A DNA stretch of 48,587 bases from Paracoccaceae bacterium (GCA_030758115.1 JANREX010000004.1:2694-51280); one strand, 5' to 3'. Numbered from the stretch's first letter, positions 35,873 through 47,059 are shown. Program-made: numbers and translations. The notes: generated from the letters alone by a model not told the origin.

Positions 35873-36769
35873 TCAGACCTCGGCCTCCAGGCGCGCCACC
35901 TCGCGGCGGATGCCATCGGCCAGGGCGGCGGCAAAGCGGTTGAGCCGGTCCATGCGGCGGTCATCGGCATGGCGGATCAGGTAGAAGCTGCGCGTCAGGC
36001 TGACCTGATCGGTCAGAAGGCGCACCAGCCCCTTGGCCGACGGGATGGCGAAATCATGCACGATGCCCACGCCGCCCCCCTGCCGGATCCAGTTGAACTG
36101 CACCGAGACCGAGTTCGACGCCAGCGCCACGCGCTCGACCCCGATGCCGGTCAGGTAATCCAGTTCCTTGTCGAAGATCATGTCGGGGATATAGCCGACC
36201 ATGCGATGGCCTTGCAGATCCTCAAGCGTGTTGATCGCCGGGTTGCGGCGCAGGTAGCGGCGCGAGGCCGCCAGATGCAGGCGGTAGTCGGTGATCTTCT
36301 GCACGGTCAGGCGGCCTGCTGCCGGGGGGCTTACGCCGATGGCCATGTCGGCCTCGCGCTTGGACAGGTTGAAGACGCGCGGCAGGGCCACGATCTGCAC
36401 CTCCAGGTCGGGATTGTCGGCCATGATCGCGGCACAGACCTGCGGCAGCAGGAAATTGGCGCAGCCGTCGGGCGCGCCGATGCGGATCTGGCCTGACAGG
36501 GCCCCCGCCTGCCCGGCCAGTTCCTCGACCGCCGCCCCCATCGCCGCCTCGGCCCGTTCGGCATGGCCCAGAAGGCGCTGGCCCGCATCGGTCATGGCAT
36601 AGCCCTGCGGGGATTTGGCAAAGAGCGGCGCGCCGAGGTTTTCCTCGAGCCTGGCGATGCGGCGGCCCACGGTGGCGGGATCCACCTTGAGCACCCGCCC
36701 TGCGCCCGACAGGCTTTCGGTACGCGCCACCGCCAGAAAAATCCGCAGATCGTCCCACTGCATCTCCAT
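35873..36769 (-). CDS. LysR-family regulator divergent from valine catabolism genes
   Basis: 298-residue LysR protein with an N-terminal winged helix (MQWDDLRIFLAVARTESLSG; VDPATVGRRIARLEENLG) and an effector domain. The HTH variant with ATVGRRIARLE belongs to the broad LTTR group often found beside catabolic genes. It is divergent from mmsA with 106 bases between starts. That spacer contains a TTTGCA-N4-TGCAAA dyad, so it probably regulates mmsA and perhaps the whole valine cluster. Confidence 0.93.
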   Translation of the reverse strand: MEMQWDDLRIFLAVARTESLSGAGRVLKVDPATVGRRIARLEENLGAPLFAKSPQGYAMTDAGQRLLGHAERAEAAMGAAVEELAGQAGALSGQIRIGAPDGCANFLLPQVCAAIMADNPDLEVQIVALPRVFNLSKREADMAIGVSPPAAGRLTVQKITDYRLHLAASRRYLRRNPAINTLEDLQGHRMVGYIPDMIFDKELDYLTGIGVERVALASNSVSVQFNWIRQGGGVGIVHDFAIPSAKGLVRLLTDQVSLTRSFYLIRHADDRRMDRLNRFAAALADGIRREVARLEAEV

Positions 36770-36782
36770 CGCGCCAGCCCCC

Positions 36783-36839
36783 TTTGCAGAAATGCAAAAC
36801 CCTTTTGGAAACTTGCCCCTTTCCGGATGAATTTTGCAA
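36783..36839 (+). promoter_or_regulatory. Operator-like dyad and half-site in the LysR/mmsA spacer
   Basis: TTTGCA-GAAA-TGCAAA at 36783-36798 is a perfect 6-4-6 inverted repeat with the LysR T-N11-A spacing (T36784 to A36796). A related half-site TTTTGCAA lies at 36832-36839. A similar TTGCA-N7-TGCAA dyad is found in the acyl-CoA dehydrogenase promoter region at 38496. Confidence 0.55.
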
Positions 36840-36875
36840 GCCTATCCTGCGCCCAGATTCAGGAGGAGTTTTCCA

Positions 36876-38375
36876 ATGCAGGAACTGACCCATTACATCG
36901 GCGGCGCCCATGTCAAAGGCACATCGGGCCGTTTTGCCGATGTCTACAACCCCGCAACCGGCGAAGTGCAGGCAAAGGTGCCGCTGGCCAATGCGGCCGA
37001 GATGGCCCATGCCGTCGAGGTTGCCGCCAAGGCGCAGCCCGCTTGGGCCGCCGTGAACCCGCAGCGCCGCGCGCGGGTGATGATGAAATTCGTGGACCTG
37101 CTGAACCGCGACATGGACAAGCTGGCCGAGGCGCTGAGCCGCGAGCATGGCAAGACCCTGCCCGATGCCGCCGGTGACGTGCAGCGCGGTCTGGAAGTGG
37201 TGGAATATTGCATCGGCGCGCCGCAGCTGCTGAAGGGTGAATTCACCGACAGCGCCGGCCCCGGCATCGACATGTATTCCATGCGCCAGGCGCTGGGTGT
37301 CACGGCGGGCATCACGCCCTTCAACTTTCCGGCCATGATCCCGATGTGGATGTTCGCCCCCGCGATTGCCTGCGGGAACGCCTTCATCCTCAAGCCGTCC
37401 GAGCGTGATCCCTCCGTGCCGCTGATGCTGGCCGAACTGATGGAAGAGGCCGGTCTGCCCAAGGGCATCCTGCAGGTCGTGAACGGCGACAAGGAAGCGG
37501 TCGACGCGATCCTGGACCATCCGGTGATCCAGTCGGTCGGTTTCGTGGGCTCGACCCCGATCGCGGAATATATCTATGGCCGCGGCTGTTCGAACGGCAA
37601 GCGCGTGCAGTGCTTTGGCGGGGCCAAGAACCACATGATCATCATGCCGGACGCCGACATGGATCAGGCCGCGGATGCCTTGATCGGTGCGGGCTATGGT
37701 GCGGCAGGCGAGCGGTGCATGGCGATTTCGGTGGCCGTGCCCGTGGGCGACGAGACCGCCGACCGCCTGGTCGAAAAGCTGGTGCCGCGCATCGAGGCGC
37801 TGAAGGTCGGGCCCTATACCGCGGGCAAGGACGTGGATTACGGCCCCGTGGTCACCGCTGCGGCCAAGGCGAACATCCTCAAGCTGGTGGAATCCGGTGT
37901 GGATCAGGGTGCCGAGCTGGTGATCGACGGGCGTGACTTCAACCTGCAGGGTTATGAGGACGGTTTCTTTGTCGGCCCGCACCTGTTCGACCGGGTCACC
38001 AAGGACATGGATATCTACAAGAAAGAGATCTTCGGCCCGGTTCTGTCGGTGGTGCGCGCGCAGTCCTACGAGGAAGCGCTGGGTCTGGCGATGGACCATG
38101 AATACGGCAACGGCACCGCGATCTTTACCCGCGACGGTGACGCGGCGCGCGATTTCGCCAACCGTGTCAACGTGGGCATGATCGGTATCAACGTGCCGAT
38201 CCCGGTGCCGCTGGCCTATCACACTTTCGGCGGCTGGAAGAAATCGGCCTTCGGCGACCTGAACCAGCATGGTCCCGATGCGTTCAAGTTCTACACGCGC
38301 ACCAAGACCATCACCTCGCGCTGGCCGAGCGGCATCAAGGATGGTGCGGCCTTCAACTTCAAACCGATGGATTGA
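36876..38375 (+). CDS. mmsA: CoA-acylating methylmalonate-semialdehyde dehydrogenase (MmsA)
   Basis: Converts methylmalonate semialdehyde (from valine) to propionyl-CoA, CO2 and NADH. The 499-residue aldehyde dehydrogenase-fold protein begins MQELTHYIGGAHVKG, has TPFNFPAMIPMWMFAPA near residue 150 and the catalytic Cys281 in GAAGERCMAIS, all typical of MmsA/IolA. The ATG at 36876 follows AGGAGG; the in-frame ATG at 36834 has no ribosome site. It is the final enzyme of the valine branch and has its own terminator, so it may be expressed apart from the genes at 38564-41619. Confidence 0.96.
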   Translation: MQELTHYIGGAHVKGTSGRFADVYNPATGEVQAKVPLANAAEMAHAVEVAAKAQPAWAAVNPQRRARVMMKFVDLLNRDMDKLAEALSREHGKTLPDAAGDVQRGLEVVEYCIGAPQLLKGEFTDSAGPGIDMYSMRQALGVTAGITPFNFPAMIPMWMFAPAIACGNAFILKPSERDPSVPLMLAELMEEAGLPKGILQVVNGDKEAVDAILDHPVIQSVGFVGSTPIAEYIYGRGCSNGKRVQCFGGAKNHMIIMPDADMDQAADALIGAGYGAAGERCMAISVAVPVGDETADRLVEKLVPRIEALKVGPYTAGKDVDYGPVVTAAAKANILKLVESGVDQGAELVIDGRDFNLQGYEDGFFVGPHLFDRVTKDMDIYKKEIFGPVLSVVRAQSYEEALGLAMDHEYGNGTAIFTRDGDAARDFANRVNVGMIGINVPIPVPLAYHTFGGWKKSAFGDLNQHGPDAFKFYTRTKTITSRWPSGIKDGAAFNFKPMD

Positions 38376-38384
38376 TCGGTTTTG

Positions 38385-38417
38385 CGGCCCCCGGTGCGAT
38401 CCATCGGGGGCCGTTTT
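38385..38417 (+). terminator. Intrinsic terminator of mmsA
   Basis: CGGCCCCCG (38385-38393) pairs perfectly with CGGGGGCCG (38405-38413) around an 11-base loop, followed by TTTT. Confidence 0.88.
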
Positions 38418-38436
38418 GCTGTTGGCGGTCGGGTTC

Positions 38437-38457
38437 GAGTATTTGGGGAACGATGAA
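38437..38457 (+). repeat. Intergenic 21-bp repeat, copy 2
   Basis: GAGTATTTGG-G-GAACGATGAA, 20 of 21 bases identical to 31096-31116. It lies just past the mmsA terminator. Confidence 0.7.
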
Positions 38458-38495
38458 GCGGGGCGGATTGTCCCGCAGGCTGCCCCTTGTCGCAC

Positions 38496-38517
38496 TTGCA
38501 AAACTGCTGCAACAGTT
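38496..38517 (+). promoter_or_regulatory. Operator-like dyads upstream of isobutyryl-CoA dehydrogenase
   Basis: TTGCA-AAACTGC-TGCAA (38496-38512) overlaps AACTG-N6-CAGTT (38502-38517). The TGCAAAAC core also occurs in the mmsA upstream dyad. It sits about 50-70 bases upstream of the acyl-CoA dehydrogenase start, in an AT-richer stretch suitable for a promoter. Confidence 0.5.
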
Positions 38518-38563
38518 CAGAATTAAACATGCGTTCAATTCGGCCTTCTGAGGAGGAGAGACC

Positions 38564-39706
38564 ATGGATTTCGCACTGAGCGAGGAACAAAGCGCCATCT
38601 TCGACATGGCGCGCGCCTTCGGGCAGGAACATATCGCCCCCCATGCGCGGACCTGGGAAGCGGCCGGCACGATCCCGAAAGAGCTGTGGCCCGAGGTGGG
38701 CGCGCTGGGATTCGGCGGGCTTTACGTGTCCGAGGAGTCGGGCGGCGCGGGGTTGAGCCGCCTGGATGCGACGCTGGTCTTCGAGGCGCTGAGCATGGCC
38801 TGCCCTTCGGTCGCGGCCTTCCTGTCGATCCACAACATGTGCGCACGGATGCTGGACAGTTTCGGCTCGGACGATCTGAAGGCGCGCTACATGCCTGCGG
38901 TGCTGAGCATGGAGACGGTGCTGTCCTATTGCCTGACGGAACCGGGATCGGGGTCGGATGCGGCGGCGCTGAAAACCCGCGCGGCGCGGACCAATGAGGG
39001 TTATGTGCTGAACGGGACCAAGGCCTTCATCTCGGGTGGCGGCTATTCCGACGCTTATGTCGTGATGGTGCGCACCGGCGAGGATGGGCCGAAGGGTGTC
39101 TCGACGGTGATCGTCGAGGACGGTGCCAGGGGCCTGAGCTTTGGCGGGCTGGAGGACAAGATGGGGTGGCGCAGCCAGCCCACGCGGCAGGTGCAGTTCG
39201 ACGATTGCCTTGTGTCCGCCGACAATCTTGTGGGCGAGGAAGGCAAGGGATTCACCTATGCGATGAAGGGTCTGGACGGTGGGCGGCTGAACATCGCGGC
39301 CTGTTCGCTGGGGGCCGCGCAGCAGGCGCTTGACATGACACTGGCCTATATGGGCGAGCGCAAGGCCTTCGGCAAACCCATCGACCAGTTCCAGGCGCTG
39401 CAGTTCCGGCTGGCCGATATGGAGATCGAGTTGCAGGCCGCGCGCACCTTTCTGCGCCAAGCCGCGTGGAAGCTGGACACGGGCGCGCCGGATGCGACCA
39501 AGTTCTGCGCCATGGCCAAGAAATTCGTGACCGAGGCGGGCAGCCGCATCGTGAACCAGTGCCTGCAGCTGCATGGCGGCTATGGCTATCTGGCCGATTA
39601 CGGGATCGAGAAACTGGTGCGTGACCTGCGCGTGCACGAGATCCTGGAAGGCACGAACGAGATCATGCGCGTCATCGTGGCGCGCCAGATGCTGGCCGAC
39701 AGATGA
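38564..39706 (+). CDS. Acyl-CoA dehydrogenase, probable isobutyryl-CoA dehydrogenase
   Basis: 380-residue FAD enzyme. Family signatures: YCLTEPGSGSDAAALKT (FAD/substrate contact), GRLNIAACSLGAAQQALDM, and EILEGTNEIMRVIVARQML at the C-terminus. SVAAFLSIHNMCARMLDSFG and the gene context (mmsA, 3-hydroxyisobutyryl-CoA hydrolase, mmsB) point to isobutyryl-CoA as substrate in valine breakdown. A strong AGGAGGAG ribosome site precedes the ATG. The stop overlaps the next gene by ATGA. Confidence 0.93.
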   Translation: MDFALSEEQSAIFDMARAFGQEHIAPHARTWEAAGTIPKELWPEVGALGFGGLYVSEESGGAGLSRLDATLVFEALSMACPSVAAFLSIHNMCARMLDSFGSDDLKARYMPAVLSMETVLSYCLTEPGSGSDAAALKTRAARTNEGYVLNGTKAFISGGGYSDAYVVMVRTGEDGPKGVSTVIVEDGARGLSFGGLEDKMGWRSQPTRQVQFDDCLVSADNLVGEEGKGFTYAMKGLDGGRLNIAACSLGAAQQALDMTLAYMGERKAFGKPIDQFQALQFRLADMEIELQAARTFLRQAAWKLDTGAPDATKFCAMAKKFVTEAGSRIVNQCLQLHGGYGYLADYGIEKLVRDLRVHEILEGTNEIMRVIVARQMLADR

Positions 39707-40734
39707 ACGATATCGCCATCAGGGTCGAGGGGCGCGCGGGGCGGATCACGCTGAACCGGCCCGCCGCGCTGAATGCCGCAACCTATGACATGGTGCAAGC
39801 GGTCGAGGCGGCGCTGGATGGCTGGCGCGACGACCCTGCCGTGGCGCTGGTGGTGATGGATGCGGCCGGCGACAAGGCCTTTTGCGCGGGCGGCGACATT
39901 GCCGATCTCTATGCCAGCGGCAAGGCGGGCGATTTCGCCTATGGACGCCGGTTCTGGGCCGATGAATACCGCCTGAACGCAAAGCTTGCCGAATATGCCA
40001 AACCTGTCGTCAGCCTGATGCAGGGTTTCGTGATGGGGGGCGGCGTCGGGCTTGGCTGTCATGCCAGCCACCGCGTTGTGGGCGAGACGAGCCGCATCGC
40101 CATGCCCGAATGCGGCATCGGGCTGGTGCCGGATGTCGGGGGGTCGCTGCTGCTGGCGCGCGCGCCGGGGCGGCTGGGCGAGTACCTCGGCCTGACCGCC
40201 GCACGGATGGACGCGGGCGATGCGATCCGCGCGGGCTTTGCCGATCATTTCGTGCCGCAGGACCGCTGGGGCGATCTGATCGCCAGACTTTGTGACACAG
40301 GGGATGCCGGTGCCGTGGCGCAGGTCAGCGAAAAGGCGCCTCAGGGGGCGCTGCACGCGTTGCAGGAGCAGATCGACCGGCTGTTCGCGGGCAACATGCT
40401 GGTAGACGTGGACGCCGCCTTGCGCGCCGATGACAGCGCCTTTGCCGCCGACACGCTCAAGTCCGTCTCGCGCAATTCGCCGCTGTCGATGGCCTGCACG
40501 CTGGATATGCTGGCCCGCCTGCGCGCCCCCGGCACGACCATTCGCGATGCGCTGGACCTGGAATACCGCTTTACCGCACGCGCCATGGAGCATGGCGATT
40601 TCCTTGAAGGGATCCGTGCTGCGATCATCGACAAGGACCGCAAGCCGGTCTGGAAACATGCAATCGAAACCTTGCCCGACGCGGCCGTGTCAGAGATGCT
40701 GGCACCGCTGGGCAAGGATGCTCTCAGCCTCTGA
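39703..40734 (+). CDS. 3-hydroxyisobutyryl-CoA hydrolase (crotonase fold)
   Basis: 343 residues; longer than enoyl-CoA hydratases and of HIBCH size. It shows the crotonase N-half (KAFCAGGDIADLYASGKAG) and the HIBCH-type active site VMGGGVGLGCHASHRV with MPECGIGLVPDVGGS, plus the extra C-terminal helical domain (SMACTLDMLARLR, LDLEYRFTARAMEHGDFLEG). It releases CoA from 3-hydroxyisobutyryl-CoA. Four-base overlap with the dehydrogenase and 12 bases to mmsB support an operon. A methacrylyl-CoA hydratase for the intermediate step is not in the cluster. Confidence 0.93.
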   Translation: MNDIAIRVEGRAGRITLNRPAALNAATYDMVQAVEAALDGWRDDPAVALVVMDAAGDKAFCAGGDIADLYASGKAGDFAYGRRFWADEYRLNAKLAEYAKPVVSLMQGFVMGGGVGLGCHASHRVVGETSRIAMPECGIGLVPDVGGSLLLARAPGRLGEYLGLTAARMDAGDAIRAGFADHFVPQDRWGDLIARLCDTGDAGAVAQVSEKAPQGALHALQEQIDRLFAGNMLVDVDAALRADDSAFAADTLKSVSRNSPLSMACTLDMLARLRAPGTTIRDALDLEYRFTARAMEHGDFLEGIRAAIIDKDRKPVWKHAIETLPDAAVSEMLAPLGKDALSL

Positions 40735-40746
40735 AAGGACTTTGAC

Positions 40747-41619
40747 ATGAAGATCGGATTTATCGGGCTTGGCAATATGGGCGCGCCGATGGCGGCCAAT
40801 CTGGTCAAGGCGGGGCATGAGGTGACCGGGTTCGACACGGCCGGTGTGACGGTCGCGGGTGTCGCCACGGCGGCATCGGCGGCAGAGGCGGCCACGGGCG
40901 CGGATGTCGTGATCACCATGCTGCCCAATGGTGCGATCCTGCGCGCCGTCGCGGCCGAGGTGATCCCGGCGATGACAAAGGGGGCCGCGCTGGTCGATTG
41001 TTCGACCGTGGATGTGGACAGCGCCCGTGCGGTGGCCGCGGATGCACAGGCCGCAGGGCTGCTGGCCGTGGATGCGCCCGTATCGGGCGGCACCGGCGGG
41101 GCCACGGCGGGCACGCTGACCTTCATGGCGGGCGGGTCCGAGGCGGCATTCGCCAAGGCGAAGCCCTTGTTCGACATCATGGGCCAGAAGGCCGTGCATT
41201 GCGGCGAGGCGGGCGCGGGTCAGGCCGCCAAGATCTGCAACAACATGATCCTGGGCGTCACCATGATCGCCACCTGCGAGGCCTTTGCGCTGGCCGACAA
41301 GCTGGGGCTGGACAGGCAGAAGATGTTCGACGTGGTCTCGACCTCGTCGGGCTACAGCTGGACGATGAACGCCTATTGTCCGGCGCCGGGCGTGGGGCCG
41401 CAAAGCCCTGCCGACAACGGCTACAAGCCCGGTTTCGCGGCGGAACTGATGCTGAAGGACCTGCGCCTGTCGCAGCAGGCGGCGGAAAGTGCGGATGCCG
41501 ACACGCCCATGGGCAAGGCCGCCGCGGCGCTTTATGCGCAATTCGTCGAGGCCGAGGATGGTCGCGGCATGGATTTCAGCGCGATGCTGCCCCGGTTCGA
41601 AAAACGCGGCCGCAGTTGA
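40747..41619 (+). CDS. mmsB: 3-hydroxyisobutyrate dehydrogenase (MmsB)
   Basis: NAD-dependent oxidation of 3-hydroxyisobutyrate to methylmalonate semialdehyde, the substrate of MmsA. The 290-residue protein begins MKIGFIGLGNMGAPMAANLV, with DAPVSGGTGGATAGTL for substrate binding and the catalytic Lys in GAGQAAKICNNMILG. The C-terminal helical domain is complete. An AAAGGA ribosome site lies upstream. The stop TGA overlaps a TTG start of a regulator gene. Confidence 0.95.
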   Translation: MKIGFIGLGNMGAPMAANLVKAGHEVTGFDTAGVTVAGVATAASAAEAATGADVVITMLPNGAILRAVAAEVIPAMTKGAALVDCSTVDVDSARAVAADAQAAGLLAVDAPVSGGTGGATAGTLTFMAGGSEAAFAKAKPLFDIMGQKAVHCGEAGAGQAAKICNNMILGVTMIATCEAFALADKLGLDRQKMFDVVSTSSGYSWTMNAYCPAPGVGPQSPADNGYKPGFAAELMLKDLRLSQQAAESADADTPMGKAAAALYAQFVEAEDGRGMDFSAMLPRFEKRGRS

Positions 41620-42269
41620 GCTGGCTTGACGAGGCCCCTGCCCTCGATGGTCTTGAACCGCGCGATCTGGCGCGGCTGGCGCGGTTGCATCCCATGGACC
41701 TGCCTGCGGGCGCGGTGATCTTTCGCCCCGGTGACGCGGCGCAGGGCTATGCCGTGGTGCTGTCCGGGCAGGTCGATGTGTCGCTGACCGGGGCCTCGGG
41801 GCGCGAGATGCTGCTCTATTCCGTGGCGCCGGGGCAAAGCTGCGTGCAGACCACATTCGGTCTGCTGTCGGACGCGGAATATTCGGCCGAGGCCGAGACC
41901 GTGCGCGACACGCGGCTTGTCGTGATCCCCCGCGCGCTGTTCCTGGATCTGCTGGACACATCCGCCGCTTTCAGATCGCTGGTCTTTGCCGCCTTTGCGG
42001 ACCGGATGGCAGGGATGCTGAAGCTGGTGGAAACCGTGGCCTTTACCCGTGCGGAATGCCGGCTGGCGGCGCGGCTGCTGGCGCTGTCCGAGACCGGACC
42101 CGTGCATGCCACACATAGCGAACTGGCGGCACAGGCCGGCACCGCGCGCGAGGTGGTCAGCCGCCGCCTGGATGCCTGGGCGCGCAAGGGCTGGGTGCGC
42201 ACGGCGCGGGGCCAGGTCGAGGTGATCGACCGCGCGGCCCTGTCGGATCTGGCGCATGCGGACATGTGA
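41616..42269 (+). CDS. Crp/Fnr-family transcriptional regulator
   Basis: 217 residues starting at a TTG that overlaps the mmsB stop (TTGA), so translation is coupled. The longer open frame to 40998 lies out of frame inside mmsB and is not coding. The cyclic-nucleotide-binding fold covers residues 20-135 (GAVIFRPGDAAQGYAVVLSG), the dimer helix about 125-150 and the HTH about 165-190 (HSELAAQAGTAREVVSRRLD). The Fnr N-terminal cysteine cluster is absent; the only cysteines are Cys76 and Cys148, so cAMP, redox or thiol signals are all possible. It probably controls the DUF2892 gene 67 bases downstream through the palindrome at 42265. Confidence 0.88.
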   Translation: MSWLDEAPALDGLEPRDLARLARLHPMDLPAGAVIFRPGDAAQGYAVVLSGQVDVSLTGASGREMLLYSVAPGQSCVQTTFGLLSDAEYSAEAETVRDTRLVVIPRALFLDLLDTSAAFRSLVFAAFADRMAGMLKLVETVAFTRAECRLAARLLALSETGPVHATHSELAAQAGTAREVVSRRLDAWARKGWVRTARGQVEVIDRAALSDLAHADM

Positions 42270-42306
42270 CTCTGTCACAGACGACTGGGGCGACTCGGGG
42301 TATAGC
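42265..42306 (+). promoter_or_regulatory. Palindrome and promoter between the Crp/Fnr gene and the DUF2892 gene
   Basis: TGTGAC-TCT-GTCACA (42265-42279) is a perfect inverted repeat overlapping the regulator's stop codon. A -10-like TATAGC lies at 42301-42306, which would put the start near 42313 and the palindrome centre near -41, the position of class II Crp/Fnr activation. The half-sites resemble Crp (TGTGA/TCACA), but the spacing is one base shorter than the classic site. Confidence 0.55.
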
Positions 42307-42335
42307 TGTGTCATGACCAACCAATGGAGGACGTC

Positions 42336-42536
42336 ATGACCAAGAATGTCGGCGGCATCGACCGCATCGCCCGCATCGTTCTGGGGCTCGCGCTCCTGAT
42401 CGGTTTCGCTTTCAACTCGGGCGGCGCCTATAGCTGGGCGTACCTGCTGGGGATCATCCCGCTGGCCACCGGGCTGATCGGCTGGTGCCCGCCCTATTCG
42501 TTGCTGGGCATCAACACCTGTTCGGTGAAGAAGTGA
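42336..42536 (+). CDS. DUF2892 (YgaP-like) small inner-membrane protein
   Basis: 66 residues with two predicted membrane helices (about 12-28 and 33-50) and the family ending GWCPPYSLLGINTCSVKK, whose two cysteines are conserved. In other bacteria this domain occurs alone or fused to rhodanese (E. coli YgaP), suggesting sulfur or thiol chemistry at the membrane. The ATG at 42336 follows GGAGG. It is the likely target of the upstream Crp/Fnr-type regulator. Confidence 0.92.
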   Translation: MTKNVGGIDRIARIVLGLALLIGFAFNSGGAYSWAYLLGIIPLATGLIGWCPPYSLLGINTCSVKK

Positions 42537-42553
42537 CCGAATGATCGGACATG

Positions 42554-42575
42554 CCTGCGCGGGAGACCGCGCAGG
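42554..42575. terminator. Hairpin between convergent DUF2892 and patatin genes
   Basis: CCTGCGCGG (42554-42562), GAGA loop, CCGCGCAGG (42567-42575): a perfect 9-bp stem 18 bases after the DUF2892 stop. No T-run is present. Confidence 0.6.
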
Positions 42576-42631
42576 ATCGCCCCTGTCGGCACCGGCCGGC
42601 CTGATCGTGCGGGCTTGCCCGGCTGGAGGGA

Positions 42632-43537
42632 TCAGTCCGCATCACAAAGCGCGAGGATGGCATCCCGGTTGTCACTGACCATCCGCCGCCCCTCGTCAAT
42701 CGCCTCGCCCGCGCGGTGCATCTCCATCAAGGATATCTGGCCCAGTTCCATGCTCAGCGTCAGATGCGCGGGATCCGTGGCAGCGCGCGTCTTGCGGACG
42801 AATTCGGTCATGATGTCGATCGAGACGGATACGACCTCGGCATAGTTCGGGGACAGGGGTGGCCGGCCCGTGGCGGCCTCGTCATTGCCCAGCATGTCCT
42901 GCAGCGGTGACACGATATGCGTCATTACCGAATTCCGGGAAAACTGTTCCCAGAAGCTTTCGCCGGTTTGCGGTTGTCGCCATAGCGCGTTTTCCGGTTT
43001 CGCATTCGGATTGACCGCGATGGTCACATCTGCCCCCAGCGCGCGGCAGGCCGAGGTGGGTACAGGGTTGGTCAGCCCACCGTCCAGCAGCCATTTTCCA
43101 TCGTGCCAATAGGGGCTGAGAACGCCGGGGATCGAAACCGAGCCGCGCACCGCGTGATGCACCGATCCGTTTTGCAGCCAGACCTCGCGCCCCGATGTCA
43201 TGTCGGTGGCCACGACGATCAGCGGATACTTGAGCTTTTCGAAAGTGTCGGGCACGCCAAGATCCGACAGCACCTGCATCACCACGCTGCCGCGCATCAG
43301 CCCGCCCCCGCTGAAGCTGAAATCCATCTTGGCCAGGATATCGGCGCGGGTCTGCGCGCGCGCCCAGTCTTCCATCTCGTCCAGGCAATCGGCGGCCCAG
43401 GCCGCACCGATCAGCGCGCCCATCGAGGTGCCTGCCACCACATCGGGCCGGATGCCCAGATCGCGCAGGGCCAGAAGGACGCCGACATGCGCCCAGCCCC
43501 GCGCCCCGCCCGACCCCAATGCAAGGCCAAGGCGCAT
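42632..43537 (-). CDS. Patatin-like phospholipase family protein (RssA-like)
   Basis: 301 residues. The patatin dyad is complete: oxyanion loop GSGGARGWAHVGV at the N-terminus, Ser38 in GTSMG and Asp152 in DGG (LLDGGLTNPVP). It has no signal peptide and is close in size to E. coli RssA; substrate unknown. It starts five bases after the uvrA stop on the same strand, so it is probably co-transcribed with uvrA and may share its SOS induction. Confidence 0.92.
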   Translation of the reverse strand: MRLGLALGSGGARGWAHVGVLLALRDLGIRPDVVAGTSMGALIGAAWAADCLDEMEDWARAQTRADILAKMDFSFSGGGLMRGSVVMQVLSDLGVPDTFEKLKYPLIVVATDMTSGREVWLQNGSVHHAVRGSVSIPGVLSPYWHDGKWLLDGGLTNPVPTSACRALGADVTIAVNPNAKPENALWRQPQTGESFWEQFSRNSVMTHIVSPLQDMLGNDEAATGRPPLSPNYAEVVSVSIDIMTEFVRKTRAATDPAHLTLSMELGQISLMEMHRAGEAIDEGRRMVSDNRDAILALCDAD

Positions 43538-43542
43538 CCGCC

Positions 43543-46425
<2,883 letters not shown>

Positions 46426-46488
46426 ATGTGCCCCCGTTCAGCCCTGCATAGATAGAGGACGCGAACTGAGTCTCCAATGATAAGTTAA

Positions 46489-46503
46489 GAACAAGTCAAG
46501 AAC
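46489..46503 (-). promoter_or_regulatory. LexA SOS box upstream of uvrA
   Basis: GAAC-AAGTCAA-GAAC on the plus strand, that is GTTC-TTGACTT-GTTC reading towards uvrA, with a -35-like TTGACT inside the box. It is 64 bases upstream of the uvrA start. It has the same repeat as the lexA operator at 4700-4714. Confidence 0.85.
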
Positions 46504-46699
46504 ATCGCATTTTGTTTCCGGGGTCAACAGGGCTGCGGCTTTGCAAATCCGCTTGTATTTCAGGCAATCGGCACAAAAGACGGCAGCATCAGCATTTTAA
46601 CATTCCATTTCTTGAATTCATTTGCTAGACGATCTTGACCGGTGGCGCAGGCCACCCACATTGCCTGAAAGTGATATCCCGCAGAAAGGATCTGCCCCC

Positions 46700-47056
46700 A
46701 TGTTCGGTTTCATGCGCCAGTCTTCCCCCGCCCTTCCTGTTGCCGATGCCATCGCGCGCGTCGCGGCGGGAGAGATGATCCTGATCGACGTGCGCGACCA
46801 CGCAGAGATCGCCCAGACCGGCAAGGCGCGCGGCGCGCTGCATATTCCGCTGATGCGCCTGCCGATGATGGCCGATCCGCGTCATCCTGATTTCGACCAG
46901 CGTCTGGCAGGGGGCAAGCCCATCGCGCTTTACTGCGCCTCGGGCGCGCGGTCGGGCATGGCCGCGAATATCCTGCAGAAACTGGGCCATGCCGACACGC
47001 ATAACCTGGGTGGTCTGCAGCACTGGGCCGCAGCGGGTGGCGCGATCGAGCGCTGA
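46700..47056 (+). CDS. Rhodanese-like domain protein
   Basis: 118-residue single-domain rhodanese. The active cysteine is Cys79 in YCASGARSGMAA and the domain start is ILIDVRDHAEIAQTGKARGA. Such proteins transfer sulfane sulfur. The ATG at 46700 follows AGAAAGGA; the in-frame ATG at 46622 lacks a ribosome site. It is divergent from uvrA across 274 bases that are AT-rich and hold the uvrA SOS box and probably this gene's promoter (around 46590-46640). Confidence 0.93.
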   Translation: MFGFMRQSSPALPVADAIARVAAGEMILIDVRDHAEIAQTGKARGALHIPLMRLPMMADPRHPDFDQRLAGGKPIALYCASGARSGMAANILQKLGHADTHNLGGLQHWAAAGGAIER

Positions 47057-47059
47057 TCC

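Noticed and set aside
36222-38501. A 759-codon open frame on the minus strand across mmsA and the LysR gene
   Set aside because: It crosses two real genes in non-coding frames and has no motifs.
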